The translations under genes and the position numbers were made by a program. Below the pieces are notes generated by a model. It was given only the letters and a program-made list of their open reading frames with translations. It had not been told where the DNA came from and did no database searches. Shown in pieces: positions 1-9,062 of a DNA stretch of 64,000 nucleotides. The stretch comes from Maribacter algicola. Lineage in GTDB: Bacteria > Bacteroidota > Bacteroidia > Flavobacteriales > Flavobacteriaceae. How positions within the stretch are numbered: the first letter of the stretch is position 1; every line of letters starts with the position of its first letter. The stretch spans positions 682,001 to 746,000 of the forward strand of contig NZ_QUSX01000002.1 of NCBI RefSeq assembly GCF_003933245.1. Direction: 5' to 3'.

Positions 1-2
1 TG

Positions 3-794
3 CAAAGTATGCCTAACGAAACCGGGGTCTTTTATATGCATAACAAGGATGGGGACGTCATTTATCTAAGTAAAAGCACGGATATCAAAAAAAAGGTGAA
101 CCAATTGTTTACCAAATCCGGGGACCGCGCCAGAAAGCTGACCAAAGAGACAAGGAAGGTCACCTATGAGAAAACGGGAAGTGAGCTGGTGGCACTTTTA
201 AAGGAGCATCAGGAACTTTTAAAAAACAGGCCCAAATACAGTCCCGTCCCTAGAAAAAGAATGTTCTCCCATTCATTATGTCTTTCAAAAAATGAATTTG
301 GATACTTGGAACTAAAACCGACTATCCTAAGCAAGTGTTCCGATCCTTGGGGATATTTCAACGGGGAATTCAGTGCGAAAAACCATTTGTATAAAATTAC
401 CCGTGAATTCCTATTATGTGATAAGGTCAACGGCATTAGCGAGGCAAGGGGGAATTGTTCCAACTATAAAGAGGGCAATTGCAATGGGGCATGCATACAA
501 AAGGAAACAACAGGGAATTATAATGAACGGGTCATGGAGGCCTTGCAAAAATATAGCCTAAAGAACAAGGATGTCCTATTGGTTGATAAAGGCCGCGAAT
601 TGGGCGAAAATTCAGTAATACTTATCAGGAAAGGATCTCTGGTAGGGGTAGGTTATTATGATCTAAACCATCAAATAAATAATATTCATATATTAGAAAC
701 CTTGATTACCCCTATGAACGCCACCCATAATGCCAACTTTATTATAGAATCCTATCTTAGAAAGAAAAAAATAAATAAAACCATTGCGTTGTAA
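3..794 (+). CDS. Exonuclease/GIY-YIG nuclease protein, 3' part only
   Basis: This is the C-terminal part of a gene that begins before the window; the frame is open back to base 3, so the Met at base 9 is probably internal. The visible residues begin with a GIY-YIG nuclease core: GVFY followed about 10 residues later by VIYLSKS, which corresponds to the YVGKS strand. A C-terminal region with several cysteines (CSNYKEGNCNGAC) follows. In Bacteroidota this arrangement is usual in proteins whose N-terminus is a DnaQ-like 3'-5' exonuclease, often annotated as DNA polymerase III epsilon, and which resemble the UvrC-like nuclease Cho. The exonuclease domain is not in the window, so that part is inference. 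A role in DNA repair is likely. The stop is 6 bases before the next gene. Confidence 0.7.
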   Translation, partial: QSMPNETGVFYMHNKDGDVIYLSKSTDIKKKVNQLFTKSGDRARKLTKETRKVTYEKTGSELVALLKEHQELLKNRPKYSPVPRKRMFSHSLCLSKNEFGYLELKPTILSKCSDPWGYFNGEFSAKNHLYKITREFLLCDKVNGISEARGNCSNYKEGNCNGACIQKETTGNYNERVMEALQKYSLKNKDVLLVDKGRELGENSVILIRKGSLVGVGYYDLNHQINNIHILETLITPMNATHNANFIIESYLRKKKINKTIAL

Positions 795-800
795 ATAGCA

Positions 801-1661
801 TTGAGCAAGGAGCAAAAAAATACAAGTTGGAAACATAAGCTACATGAGATAATTTATGAAGCAGATACCCCAATGGGTAAGTGGTTCGATATTATTCTGA
901 TTATCCTTATACTTTTCAGTGTACTTCTCATTATGTTGGAAAGTGTGAAAAGTATTGATACGGAATATCATTTGACACTTTTGACCCTTGAGTGGATCAT
1001 AACCATTTTCTTTACCATAGAATATATTGCAAGAATTATATGTATTCAAAAACCTAGTAAGTATATCTTTAGTTTTTATGGGATTATAGATTTTTTATCC
1101 ACCATTCCCTTGTATCTCTCCTATATTTTGGCAGGCTCCCAAGTATTGCTTGCGGTGCGAGCGTTCAGGTTGTTACGGGTTTTTAGGATTTTGAAACTGG
1201 TTCAGTTTTTAGGGGAAGCCTCACAATTGAAAAGTGCCTTGAAGGCAAGTAGTGCCAAGATAACTGTATTTTTATTTGCAGTGCTGATACTGTCCGTAAT
1301 GTTGGGTACCTTGATGTATCTTGTAGAGGGAGATGAGGCAGGTTTCACCAGTATACCCATGAGTATTTACTGGACCATTGTAACCCTGACTACCGTGGGT
1401 TATGGTGACATTGCCCCAATAACGCCTCAGGGTCAATTCATTGCAACCATAATAATGCTATTGGGTTATGGTGTTATTGCTGTACCCACTGGAATGGTCA
1501 CCGTGGAATTTGGGAAACGATTCAAGGCCTTAAAAACAGGCGAAGAGCATGTAGAGAAATTCGTCCATGTGAATACCCAGGCCTGTCCGGTTTGTGCCAA
1601 GGAAGGTCACAGGGACGATGCCAGTCATTGCTATAACTGTGGAAGTTTGCTAAATGTGTAG
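801..1661 (+). CDS. Voltage-gated-type K+ channel with C-terminal zinc ribbon
   Basis: This is a six-transmembrane ion channel of 286 residues. The S4-like segment near residues 119-135 has regularly spaced arginines (RAFRLLRVFRILK). The K+ selectivity filter TTVGYGD is at residues 197-203, between the pore helix and S6. The last 25 residues form a small zinc ribbon, CPVC (262-265) and CYNC (277-280). The start is taken as TTG at 801 because the first in-frame ATG (codon 25) would remove the amphipathic lead-in to S1. The gene starts 6 bases after the nuclease gene and overlaps miaA by 8 bases, so the genes are probably cotranscribed. K+ selectivity is well supported by the filter; the role of the zinc ribbon is unknown. 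Confidence 0.88.
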   Translation: MSKEQKNTSWKHKLHEIIYEADTPMGKWFDIILIILILFSVLLIMLESVKSIDTEYHLTLLTLEWIITIFFTIEYIARIICIQKPSKYIFSFYGIIDFLSTIPLYLSYILAGSQVLLAVRAFRLLRVFRILKLVQFLGEASQLKSALKASSAKITVFLFAVLILSVMLGTLMYLVEGDEAGFTSIPMSIYWTIVTLTTVGYGDIAPITPQGQFIATIIMLLGYGVIAVPTGMVTVEFGKRFKALKTGEEHVEKFVHVNTQACPVCAKEGHRDDASHCYNCGSLLNV

Positions 1662-2577
1662 TAAAGTCCTTATTTCCATAATCGGACCCACAGCCATAGG
1701 AAAAACAAAACTGGCCATACTTTTGGCAAATCATTTCAAGACGGAAATTATTTCTGCAGACTCAAGACAGTTTTTCAAAGAAATGGCGATTGGTACGGCA
1801 GTACCATCCACATGGGAACTTTCACGTGCAGTGCATCATTTCATACAACACAAAAGTATCCACGAACCCTATTCTGTGGGCGATTTTGAAAAAGATGCCC
1901 TCAACACATTGGAAGGGTTGTTTCAAAACCATAACATAGTCGTTATGGTTGGTGGTAGTGGCCTCTATGTTGACGCCGTTACAACAGGACTGGATTCCTT
2001 TCCAAAAGTGGACAGTGGTATCCGTGAAACACTCAACAAAGAATTGATGGATAACGATATTGAAATCCTTCAGTCGAAACTCAAGGTACTAGATCCCTCT
2101 TATTATGAAAAAGTAGATCTTCAAAATCCACATCGCTTAATCAGGGCCTTGGAAATCTGTATTGGTACCGGTAAATCGTATTCCAGCTTTTTAAACAAAC
2201 CAAAAGGGCAAAGAAATTTTAAGGTATTATCCATAGGTTTGAAAGCCGATAGGAAAGTAATTTATGATAGAATAAACGAACGCGTCGATATTATGATGAA
2301 GGACGGATTACTGTCCGAAGTACGATCGCTCCTTGATAAGCGGGATTTGAATGCCTTGCAAACCGTTGGTTATAAAGAGCTTTTTGAGTATTTCAATGGA
2401 AATTGGACCTTGGATTTTGCCGTTTCCGAGATTAAAAAAAATACCCGAAGGTTCGCAAAAAGACAAACTACTTGGTTTAAGAAAAACCCTAATACCCTTT
2501 GGATAGCATACAACTATCTTGAAAATGAAATGATAGCCCAAATTGAAGAAGCAGTAGGAGAATTACAAAATGAATGA
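1654..2577 (+). CDS. miaA: tRNA dimethylallyltransferase
   Basis: MiaA transfers a dimethylallyl group to N6 of A37 in tRNAs that read codons starting with U, a modification that stabilises codon pairing. The 307-residue protein has the usual length. It carries the P-loop GPTAIGKT (11-18), the DSRQ motif (36-39) that recognises substrate, and the C-terminal KRQTTWFKK segment typical of the family. The ATG at 1654 overlaps the channel gene by 8 bases, and the stop overlaps the gluconokinase start by 8 bases, which suggests translational coupling along one transcript. Identification is secure. Confidence 0.95.
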   Translation: MCSKVLISIIGPTAIGKTKLAILLANHFKTEIISADSRQFFKEMAIGTAVPSTWELSRAVHHFIQHKSIHEPYSVGDFEKDALNTLEGLFQNHNIVVMVGGSGLYVDAVTTGLDSFPKVDSGIRETLNKELMDNDIEILQSKLKVLDPSYYEKVDLQNPHRLIRALEICIGTGKSYSSFLNKPKGQRNFKVLSIGLKADRKVIYDRINERVDIMMKDGLLSEVRSLLDKRDLNALQTVGYKELFEYFNGNWTLDFAVSEIKKNTRRFAKRQTTWFKKNPNTLWIAYNYLENEMIAQIEEAVGELQNE

Positions 2578-3064
2578 AGCAAAGATTATATACGTGATGG
2601 GCGTTTCCGGTTGTGGAAAATCTACTATCGGGAAATTATTAGCGGAAAAATTGGGATATTCCTTTTACGATGGCGACCATTACCATCCAAAAGCCAACAT
2701 AGACAAAATGAGCAAGGGCATACCTTTGGATGACAACGATCGTACAGGTTGGCTGGAAACTTTGAATGATCTAGGAAAGAAGCACCAGAAAAAGGGTGCT
2801 GTCATTGTATGTTCTGCCTTAAAATCCAAGTATAGGGAAATCTTGAGGGCAGGTATTGAGGAAACGACCATTTTTCTGTTCTTGAAAGGTACTTTGGAAG
2901 TCATTGGCCATCGGCTTAGTTTAAGAAAAGGGCATTTTATGCCAAAGGAATTGCTCGAATCCCAATTTATGACATTGGAAGAACCTGAAAATGCCCTCGT
3001 GGTATCCATTGAACATAGTCCCGAAGAAATCGTTGATCGGGTTATAGCCCTATTAGAAAACTAA
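2570..3064 (+). CDS. Gluconokinase, GntK type
   Basis: This is a small P-loop kinase of 164 residues that would phosphorylate D-gluconate to 6-phosphogluconate, feeding the pentose phosphate or Entner-Doudoroff route. The Walker A motif GVSGCGKST is at residues 11-19. It is followed by the family signature YDGDHYHP and by PLDDNDRTGWL, both typical of the GntK/IdnK family rather than of shikimate kinase. It overlaps miaA by 8 bases and is followed at once by a strong terminator, so it closes this operon. No gluconate transporter or dehydrogenase lies nearby, so the physiological substrate is inferred from the family. Confidence 0.88.
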   Translation: MNEAKIIYVMGVSGCGKSTIGKLLAEKLGYSFYDGDHYHPKANIDKMSKGIPLDDNDRTGWLETLNDLGKKHQKKGAVIVCSALKSKYREILRAGIEETTIFLFLKGTLEVIGHRLSLRKGHFMPKELLESQFMTLEEPENALVVSIEHSPEEIVDRVIALLEN

Positions 3065-3092
3065 AAAAGCACCTATAAAGGTGCCTTTTTTA
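3063..3092. terminator. Bidirectional intrinsic terminator
   Basis: A GCACCT/AGGTGC stem with an ATAA loop is flanked by A6 on the left and T6 on the right. It therefore has a U-run on both strands and can end both the gluconokinase transcript (+) and the converging response-regulator transcript (-). Confidence 0.85.
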
Positions 3093-3109
3093 GTTACTGT
3101 GCAATAGCA

Positions 3110-3823
3110 TTACTCGTCCTCAGATTTTATAACCAAACGGAAGCCTTCGCCATGGATGTTCAAAATCTCTACACTATCGTCCCGTTTTAGGTATTTTCTA
3201 AGTTTGGCAATATACACATCCATGCTTCGGGAAGTGAAATAGTTGTCATCCCTCCAAATTTTTGTGAGGGCCAACTCCCTGGGCATCAAATCGTTTTCAT
3301 GAAGGGCCAAGAGACGTAGAAGCTCATTTTCCTTGGGGGATAATTTAATGGATTCTTCATCCTTATATTTTAAAAACCTTAGTTTTGAATTTAGGTGAAA
3401 ACCTCCAATTTCAAATTCAAACTTCTTGCTTTCGGCCAAACTACTGGAAGCCTTTCTTTGAAGTATCGCCTTAAGTTTCATCAATAGCACCTCAGAATCA
3501 AAAGGTTTGTTTAGATAATCATCTGCACCTGCCTTATATCCTTTTAGTACATCCTCCTTCATGGTCTTCGCGGTCAAGAAAACGATAGGAACATTTTCAT
3601 TTTTCTCCCGTATTTCTTTCGCCAAAGTAAATCCGTCCTTATAGGGCATCATAACATCCAGAATACAAATATCAAAATTGTCCTTTTTAAATTTCTCGAA
3701 CCCTTCCATACCATTCTTGGCCAAGGTTACATCGAAATCGTTCATGGATAGATAGTCCTTAAGGACAATTCCAAAATTTGGGTCATCTTCTACTAAAAGT
3801 ATCTTTTTATTTACTGTTTCCAT
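3110..3823 (-). CDS. OmpR/PhoB-family response regulator, RprY-like
   Basis: This 237-residue response regulator has an N-terminal receiver domain with the acidic pair D13/D14, phospho-acceptor D56 (in CILDVMMP) and a conserved Lys in YLNKPF. The C-terminus is a winged-helix DNA-binding domain. It lies 5 bases downstream of a histidine kinase that is almost certainly its partner. The pair resembles RprX/RprY of Bacteroides fragilis. Regulated targets cannot be read from the sequence, although PhoB-type boxes upstream of the kinase suggest autoregulation. The gene ends at a bidirectional terminator. Confidence 0.9.
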   Translation of the reverse strand: METVNKKILLVEDDPNFGIVLKDYLSMNDFDVTLAKNGMEGFEKFKKDNFDICILDVMMPYKDGFTLAKEIREKNENVPIVFLTAKTMKEDVLKGYKAGADDYLNKPFDSEVLLMKLKAILQRKASSSLAESKKFEFEIGGFHLNSKLRFLKYKDEESIKLSPKENELLRLLALHENDLMPRELALTKIWRDDNYFTSRSMDVYIAKLRKYLKRDDSVEILNIHGEGFRLVIKSEDE

Positions 3824-3828
3824 AATTT

Positions 3829-5409
3829 TTAAATTAAAGGGAGTTTAATGTAGAAAGTGCTTCCTTTATCTTTTTCACTTTCCGCGTATACTTCCCCTTG
3901 ATGATCATCTACTATTTTTTTTACGTAGGCCAATCCTAGCCCGTGGCCTTTAACATTATGAATATCTCCTGTATGTTCTCTATAGAACTTCTCAAAAACT
4001 CTCTTTAATACAGCTTTGCTCATTCCCGGACCTTGGTCCTGTACCTTTATCACAATGTTGTTTTTAACTACTTCCGTGTAGACATCTATCTTGGGGGCAT
4101 CGATCGAGTATTTTATTGCGTTGTCCAAAATATTGACTATCACATTGGTAAAATGCATTTCATTGGCCAAGACTTCAGATCGGTGTGCATCTAAATGTGT
4201 TTCAATATAACCGCCCCTATCCTGCACAATGAGCTCCACGTGGGTAATCGCATCATTTATTATATCGTGGGCATCTACCCTATCCTTACTGATATCCAAT
4301 TGGTTTTTCTCCAATTTGGATATGCGCAATACATTTTCTACTTGGGCATGCATACGTTTGTTCTCGTCCCGAATCATCTGTAAATAGCGCGAAACCTTTT
4401 CCTGGTCCCCAATTATTTTAGGGTTTCTTATGGCTTCCACCGCTAGGTTGATTGTTGCAATGGGGGTCTTGAACTCGTGCGTCATATTATTGATAAAGTC
4501 CGACTTAATCTCCGATATCTGTTTTTGCCTGATAAGTTGGTATATCGCCCCGGAATATGCAATGACAATTATCAGGGTAAACAAAAGTGATAATAAGGCC
4601 AAACCTAATATAGACTGTAACAAAAAGCGCTTTTTCTTTGGGAAGGAAACCAATAGATCAAAATTGGATATCCCATCAAGATCGGTAAACAGTGGGGATT
4701 TATAGATATTCGCTTCGGAATATTTGAATTTTCGGGATTTCAACTTTGTCGGTAGACCATTGCTGTACACCCCATATTCAAAAGCTATATCAACGCCCCT
4801 ATCCTGCAATTCACGTTGCACCAACAATTCTATCTCCTGTTTTGAAACCCTTTTGTGTATAGGCACTCTTTTGGCATAGGTCGTGAACAAATCTTCCATG
4901 GCGATTTTATCAACATCCCTAAGTCCCCCAATCTTTTCTATTCTTTGAATAGGCGTCAACCTAAGGGCCTTACCGTCAATATCATAATCCTCCCTAAAGA
5001 TCGATGTGGTTCGCTTGCTTGTATAGTTTTTGATGAAAGTGGTATCGCCCACTTCACCGTTATCAAAGAACGTTGACGAAATTCCGTAATCTTCTTCTAG
5101 GATACCATGTTCATATAACAATATCTCATTGGAATTGACATCCCTGTCTATGAAAAAGAAATTTCTAAATTGGGTCTCCTTCAATTCCCCGATGCTATCC
5201 TTTGCATACAGATACCTATCGAAGTAATTTTTCTTCTCCCGCTCCTCTATCTGATTGGTAACACTGTTGAGCGCCTCAGAAACAACATTCGAAAATTGTT
5301 CCTCTTTGTTCTCAACGGATTTTTTTATCCAAATGCTTTGAATAAAAATCAACCCTACCAGAGAAAGGCTCATTAGAACTACCAAGAGAACAAATAACCT
5401 CTTATTCAT
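3829..5409 (-). CDS. Sensor histidine kinase, RprX-like
   Basis: This membrane sensor kinase has 526 residues. There is one TM helix near residues 5-27, a periplasmic sensor region of roughly 240 residues with no domain I recognise, and a second TM helix near 268-292. The kinase core follows: H-box THEFKTP, N-box NILDNAIKY, G1 DQGPGM and G2 GLGLAYVKKI. All catalytic elements are present. It lies upstream of its response regulator, with the stop 5 bases before it. A set of TTAAC direct repeats lies 45-75 bases upstream of the start and could be the binding site of the cognate regulator. The signal sensed is unknown. Confidence 0.92.
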   Translation of the reverse strand: MNKRLFVLLVVLMSLSLVGLIFIQSIWIKKSVENKEEQFSNVVSEALNSVTNQIEEREKKNYFDRYLYAKDSIGELKETQFRNFFFIDRDVNSNEILLYEHGILEEDYGISSTFFDNGEVGDTTFIKNYTSKRTTSIFREDYDIDGKALRLTPIQRIEKIGGLRDVDKIAMEDLFTTYAKRVPIHKRVSKQEIELLVQRELQDRGVDIAFEYGVYSNGLPTKLKSRKFKYSEANIYKSPLFTDLDGISNFDLLVSFPKKKRFLLQSILGLALLSLLFTLIIVIAYSGAIYQLIRQKQISEIKSDFINNMTHEFKTPIATINLAVEAIRNPKIIGDQEKVSRYLQMIRDENKRMHAQVENVLRISKLEKNQLDISKDRVDAHDIINDAITHVELIVQDRGGYIETHLDAHRSEVLANEMHFTNVIVNILDNAIKYSIDAPKIDVYTEVVKNNIVIKVQDQGPGMSKAVLKRVFEKFYREHTGDIHNVKGHGLGLAYVKKIVDDHQGEVYAESEKDKGSTFYIKLPLI

Positions 5410-5412
5410 TAT

Positions 5413-5485
5413 AATGTTAAAATTAATTATTTACAGGGAAGGCCTGAGTACGTTTAACCAAACCTTAACACAAATGTTAAAATTA
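5413..5485 (-). promoter_or_regulatory. Direct-repeat boxes upstream of the two-component operon
   Basis: On the + strand TTAAC occurs at 5454 and 5465 and TTAAA at 5477, giving an 11-12 bp period, the spacing used by PhoB/OmpR-family regulators. In addition, a perfect 13-bp direct repeat AATGTTAAAATTA occurs at 5413-5425 and 5473-5485; the second copy includes the coaE stop. The position just upstream of the kinase start suggests autoregulation. This is inferred from pattern only. Confidence 0.4.
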
Positions 5486-6076
5486 GATGTCCTTAGTAAA
5501 ATCAAGGAGAACGCGATGTACCTCTGCCACCTTTTCATTTGTTTCTTTCAGGTCGATATTTTCAATGACAAAGTCCGCCAAGGGTAACTTCTCCACATCG
5601 TCCAATTGATTCTGCATTCTTGCCACGATATCCTCACGGGTACTTTGGTCTCGGTTTAAAATGCGGTCTATCCTATATTCCATGGGAGCGGTCACCAATA
5701 CGACCTTGTCGTAAAATTCTTGTGCATTATTTTCAAACAACAAGGCCGTTTCCTGAATCACATAAGGATAATCCTGTGCCTTACACCATTTCTTAAAATG
5801 TTTTCGAACCGCAGGATGTACAATTTCGTTAAGCTTTTTTAGCATATCCGTATTCTTAAAAACCGATTTAGCAATGTAGGATCGATTCAAATCTCCGTCC
5901 AGATAGGCCAATTCCCCAAACAGGTCGATCAGTTCTCTTTGGATCGTTTTGGAGGAATGCATAAGTTTCTTGGCTTCCACATCTGAATTGTATACGGGAA
6001 CCCCTAATTTTTCGAACATCCTTGCAACGGTTGTCTTTCCACTTCCAATGCCTCCCGTAAGACCAATTATTTTCAT
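5483..6076 (-). CDS. coaE: Dephospho-CoA kinase
   Basis: CoaE performs the last step of coenzyme A synthesis, phosphorylating the 3'-OH of dephospho-CoA. The 197-residue protein starts with the P-loop GLTGGIGSGKT (5-15). It contains the family motifs VYNSDVEAK, VHPAVRKH and ETALLFENN, and the later DQSTREDI segment. Length and motifs are normal. It follows the YbbR-domain gene by about 85 bases, an arrangement I regard as common in Flavobacteriia. A second CoA gene, coaBC, lies 6 kb upstream on the same strand. Confidence 0.95.
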   Translation of the reverse strand: MKIIGLTGGIGSGKTTVARMFEKLGVPVYNSDVEAKKLMHSSKTIQRELIDLFGELAYLDGDLNRSYIAKSVFKNTDMLKKLNEIVHPAVRKHFKKWCKAQDYPYVIQETALLFENNAQEFYDKVVLVTAPMEYRIDRILNRDQSTREDIVARMQNQLDDVEKLPLADFVIENIDLKETNEKVAEVHRVLLDFTKDI

Positions 6077-6161
6077 TGTTTATGCGTCATTTATGCCCAA
6101 GAAACTGGTACGCCCATGCATTATTTTTAATCCTCCGTGCCAAGTGCTTTTCATGGTTGTT

Positions 6162-7121
6162 TCATTCCCTTTTCAATATGAATTCAACCTCTTTGGTCTT
6201 CAGGATGGCGTTGTTGATTTTTTCTGGCTTCTCCTTCAATATCAAGGATAATACATTTTGGTTGCGTTCCCCTACTTGACCATAATCTGCAACTACCATA
6301 AAATCATCTGGCGAAATATCCTTAAGAATATCCAATTTAGCCTGACAGACTACTTGAACAACATCTGGGAACATTCTCACCTTTACACTGTCCGGAAGGT
6401 TGAAAATGGTTACGGGCACATCAAATACCTGTTCCGAAAAGCGATATACCTTACCCGTAATCGTTACCTGGAAAGGTTCAAAATTGGTTTCGACCAGCTC
6501 CCTCGATTTCACCAAGGTAAGCTTTTGTGAGAAATCGGCATCTAGGTTCAACAACTCTACATAGGACGTATGGACACTTTGCACGGTATCTATCTGATTT
6601 TTTGGTCCTTTTATAAGGATCATTTTCGGTTCAATGACCAAAGAATCCATTAAGGCGTGGTTTTTTGCTAACGTAATATTAAGCCTAGGTATAACAGGTA
6701 CTTCTTTCGATTGTAGCGGTGTAAATTCAACAAAAATGGTATCGTTGTCCATTTCCAGCAGCTCCATATCGCTTGATAACTGTGCTTGAACCTGTTTTTT
6801 GTAAACCGACGGCGGTATAAAATAACGGCCGTTTCTTTTTCGTACTTCAGCAAGGTTTATCTGTATATTTTTCTTTCTTATGCCAAAACCTATAAATTGA
6901 AATCCTACGGCCCTAAGACTTACCTGTAATTGATTTTTTTGGGTTTTTTCCAACAGAAAATCCCGTGGCACGTTCACGTAATTTAAATGGAAATAAGTTG
7001 TCCCCACAAACGTTTGTGCAAGATTGTTTACGAACCATGCCAGAAAGGAGAAAAACAAAAAGACCAGGAATACCTTGACCTTTCTCTTTTTTAAAGCTGT
7101 TTTAATCCTATCTAAAATCAC
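6162..7121 (-). CDS. YbbR/CdaR-domain membrane-anchored protein
   Basis: This 319-residue protein has a single N-terminal TM helix (about residues 17-35, VFLVFLFFSFLAWFVNNL) followed by extracytoplasmic beta-rich repeats of the YbbR type. Bacterial YbbR (CdaR) proteins of Bacillota control the diadenylate cyclase CdaA, but no cdaA lies nearby and the role in Bacteroidota is not established. The start overlaps the end of the glycosyltransferase gene by 4 bases, so they are cotranscribed, with coaE downstream. Assignment rests on architecture, length and the recurring ybbR-coaE pairing. Confidence 0.72.
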   Translation of the reverse strand: MILDRIKTALKKRKVKVFLVFLFFSFLAWFVNNLAQTFVGTTYFHLNYVNVPRDFLLEKTQKNQLQVSLRAVGFQFIGFGIRKKNIQINLAEVRKRNGRYFIPPSVYKKQVQAQLSSDMELLEMDNDTIFVEFTPLQSKEVPVIPRLNITLAKNHALMDSLVIEPKMILIKGPKNQIDTVQSVHTSYVELLNLDADFSQKLTLVKSRELVETNFEPFQVTITGKVYRFSEQVFDVPVTIFNLPDSVKVRMFPDVVQVVCQAKLDILKDISPDDFMVVADYGQVGERNQNVLSLILKEKPEKINNAILKTKEVEFILKRE

Positions 7122-8134
7122 GATTTGTCCTTAGTTTGAAAAAACAATTTTGGAAATATTGCCTCCGGTGTGCTTTTACTAAATGTAGTATAAATAGTGG
7201 ACTTCAAAAAACCAAAACCGTAGCCCAAAAATTGGACCAGCGTAGCAAAAAGTGCCATAATGGAAATTTTGATACTTTTCGTTTTTATTAAGGCATCCAA
7301 TAACAAGGCTGAAAAATAAAGAACAAAACAGATAAAGGGTGTCTTAAAACCCAAAAAGATGAACCCAATGGAAATCAACAAGGTAACTATGAATATGGTA
7401 GGGAACCAATAAGTCAATTTGGCCGTGGACGGATGCCATCTATTCAATATGGGCCTTACCATTCCAAATTTTTTCACTTGCATGTAAAATTTGTTCCAGT
7501 CGATCCTTCGTTTATGGTACACAAAGGCTTCGGGTATCAATTTGGTTTCATATCCCTTTTCCCAAATACGAATTGTCAGGTCTGGATCCTCGCCCGGATG
7601 GATGTTCCCGTACCCGCCGGTTTTTTCAAAAGCTTCCTTGGATATGCCCATATTAAAACTTCTGGGCTGGAATTTGTTTATGGCGTCTTTTCGTCCTCGT
7701 ATTCCTCCTGTAGTCAAAAAGGAGGTCATGGCATAGTTGATAGCCTTTTGAACATCGCTAAAGGAAGGGTGGGCCGCATCTGGACCGCCAAAACAATGTA
7801 CAAATTCCTTGGTTAGGCTCTTTTCTATTTCATCCAAGTACTGGGAAGGCAGAATGCAATCCGAATCCAAGACAATAAAGTAATTGCCTTGGGCATTTTT
7901 CATTCCAAAATTGCGGGAATCTCCTGGTCCTGAATTGGGTTTTTGGTAGTAAGAAATATGTAACCTATTGCGGTACAAATCTACCACTTCCTTGGCGGGT
8001 ATTGTGGAACCGTCTTCTACGATCACCACCTCAAAATCCTTGGAATAGGTCTGTAATAAAAGACTTTCCAAGAGTTCTTCAATTTCATTGGGTCTGTTAA
8101 ATACTGGAATTATAAACGAGAATGACACATTCAT
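7118..8134 (-). CDS. Family 2 glycosyltransferase with C-terminal membrane helices
   Basis: This 338-residue enzyme has a GT-A fold. The N-terminal SFIIPVFNRP segment, EDGST, and a DXD-type VLDSDC metal/nucleotide site (about residues 92-96) are clear, as is a GEDPDL acceptor motif. Hydrophobic segments between roughly residues 235 and 310 predict two to four membrane helices. Family 2 enzymes of this shape transfer sugars to lipid carriers or surface polysaccharides; the specific sugar cannot be told. It is the first gene of a short run with the YbbR gene and coaE. Confidence 0.82.
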   Translation of the reverse strand: MNVSFSFIIPVFNRPNEIEELLESLLLQTYSKDFEVVIVEDGSTIPAKEVVDLYRNRLHISYYQKPNSGPGDSRNFGMKNAQGNYFIVLDSDCILPSQYLDEIEKSLTKEFVHCFGGPDAAHPSFSDVQKAINYAMTSFLTTGGIRGRKDAINKFQPRSFNMGISKEAFEKTGGYGNIHPGEDPDLTIRIWEKGYETKLIPEAFVYHKRRIDWNKFYMQVKKFGMVRPILNRWHPSTAKLTYWFPTIFIVTLLISIGFIFLGFKTPFICFVLYFSALLLDALIKTKSIKISIMALFATLVQFLGYGFGFLKSTIYTTFSKSTPEAIFPKLFFQTKDKS

Positions 8135-8181
8135 TTCAAACTTTCAAGTAATTAAAGCCCCAGAAATCCCTGATTACCCTT

Positions 8182-8988
8182 TTAGAATTTGTCTATGACT
8201 TCCTGACTGACCCCGGTGTTGGAAAAACCGCCGTCATGGAATAGGTTCTGCATGGTCACTTTTCTGGTAAGGTCAGAAAACAAGGTAATGGTATAGTCGG
8301 CACAATCTTGGGCGGTCGCATTGCCCAAGGGCGACATTTTCTCAGCATAGTTGATAAAACCGTCAAATCCTTTGATTCCTTGTCCCGCAGTAGTGGCTGT
8401 CGGCGATTGGGAAATCGTGTTTACTCGTACCTTTTTCTCCTTTCCAAAGAAGTATCCAAAACTACGTGCCACGGATTCCAGATAGGCCTTGTTATCTGCC
8501 ATGTCGTTATAATCAGGAAAGGTACGTTGTGCGGCCATATAGGTTAAGGCTACAATACTGCCCCATTCGTTCATGGCATCATTTTTATATAAGGATTGCA
8601 TTACTTTATGAAAGGAAAGTGCGGAAACATCCCATCCCTTGGCCGTAAAATCATAATTCTCATCCGTATAGGACCTTCCTTTACGCACATTTACGGACAT
8701 CCCAATGGAATGTAGTACAAAATCCAACTTGCCACCCAAAATCTCCATGGACTTGGTGACCAAATTCGCCAAATCTTCTTCATTGGTAGCGTCTGCAGGA
8801 ATGATTTCAGAACCCGTCTTTTCGGCCAATTCCTTGATCTGGCCCATTCTCATGGCTATAGGCGCATTGGTAAGCACAAAAGTTCCGCCTTCCTCATGGA
8901 CCCGTACCGCGGTTTTCCAGGCGATTGAATTTTCATCCAACGCACCAAATATGATTCCTCTTTTTCCTTTTAATAGATTATACCCCAT
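8182..8988 (-). CDS. fabI: Enoyl-[acyl-carrier-protein] reductase (NADH)
   Basis: FabI reduces the trans-2 double bond of enoyl-ACP in the last step of each fatty acid elongation cycle. The 268-residue protein is a divergent short-chain dehydrogenase: a nucleotide-binding start (GIIFGALDENSIAW), LDFVLHSIGM, and the FabI-type catalytic Tyr-X6-Lys in PDYNDMADNKA. The segment SQSPTATTAGQGI matches the FabI substrate loop. It stands alone between recN and the glycosyltransferase; a TAnnTTTG box 31 bases upstream suggests its own promoter. Two other fatty acid genes, fabG and fused fabZ, are elsewhere in the window. Confidence 0.94.
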   Translation of the reverse strand: MGYNLLKGKRGIIFGALDENSIAWKTAVRVHEEGGTFVLTNAPIAMRMGQIKELAEKTGSEIIPADATNEEDLANLVTKSMEILGGKLDFVLHSIGMSVNVRKGRSYTDENYDFTAKGWDVSALSFHKVMQSLYKNDAMNEWGSIVALTYMAAQRTFPDYNDMADNKAYLESVARSFGYFFGKEKKVRVNTISQSPTATTAGQGIKGFDGFINYAEKMSPLGNATAQDCADYTITLFSDLTRKVTMQNLFHDGGFSNTGVSQEVIDKF

Positions 8989-9018
8989 GATTATTGGTTC
9001 TTAGTGTTTTTAATGTCT

Positions 9019-9026
9019 CAAAGATA
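9019..9026 (-). promoter_or_regulatory. -7 promoter element for fabI
   Basis: TATCTTTG on the - strand matches the Bacteroidota -7 consensus TAnnTTTG exactly and lies about 30 bases upstream of the fabI start codon. I see no well-spaced -33 TTG, so the call is moderate. Confidence 0.5.
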
Positions 9027-9062
9027 TTTAAAATATGCCAATTGGATTTTAGGCAACGACAA

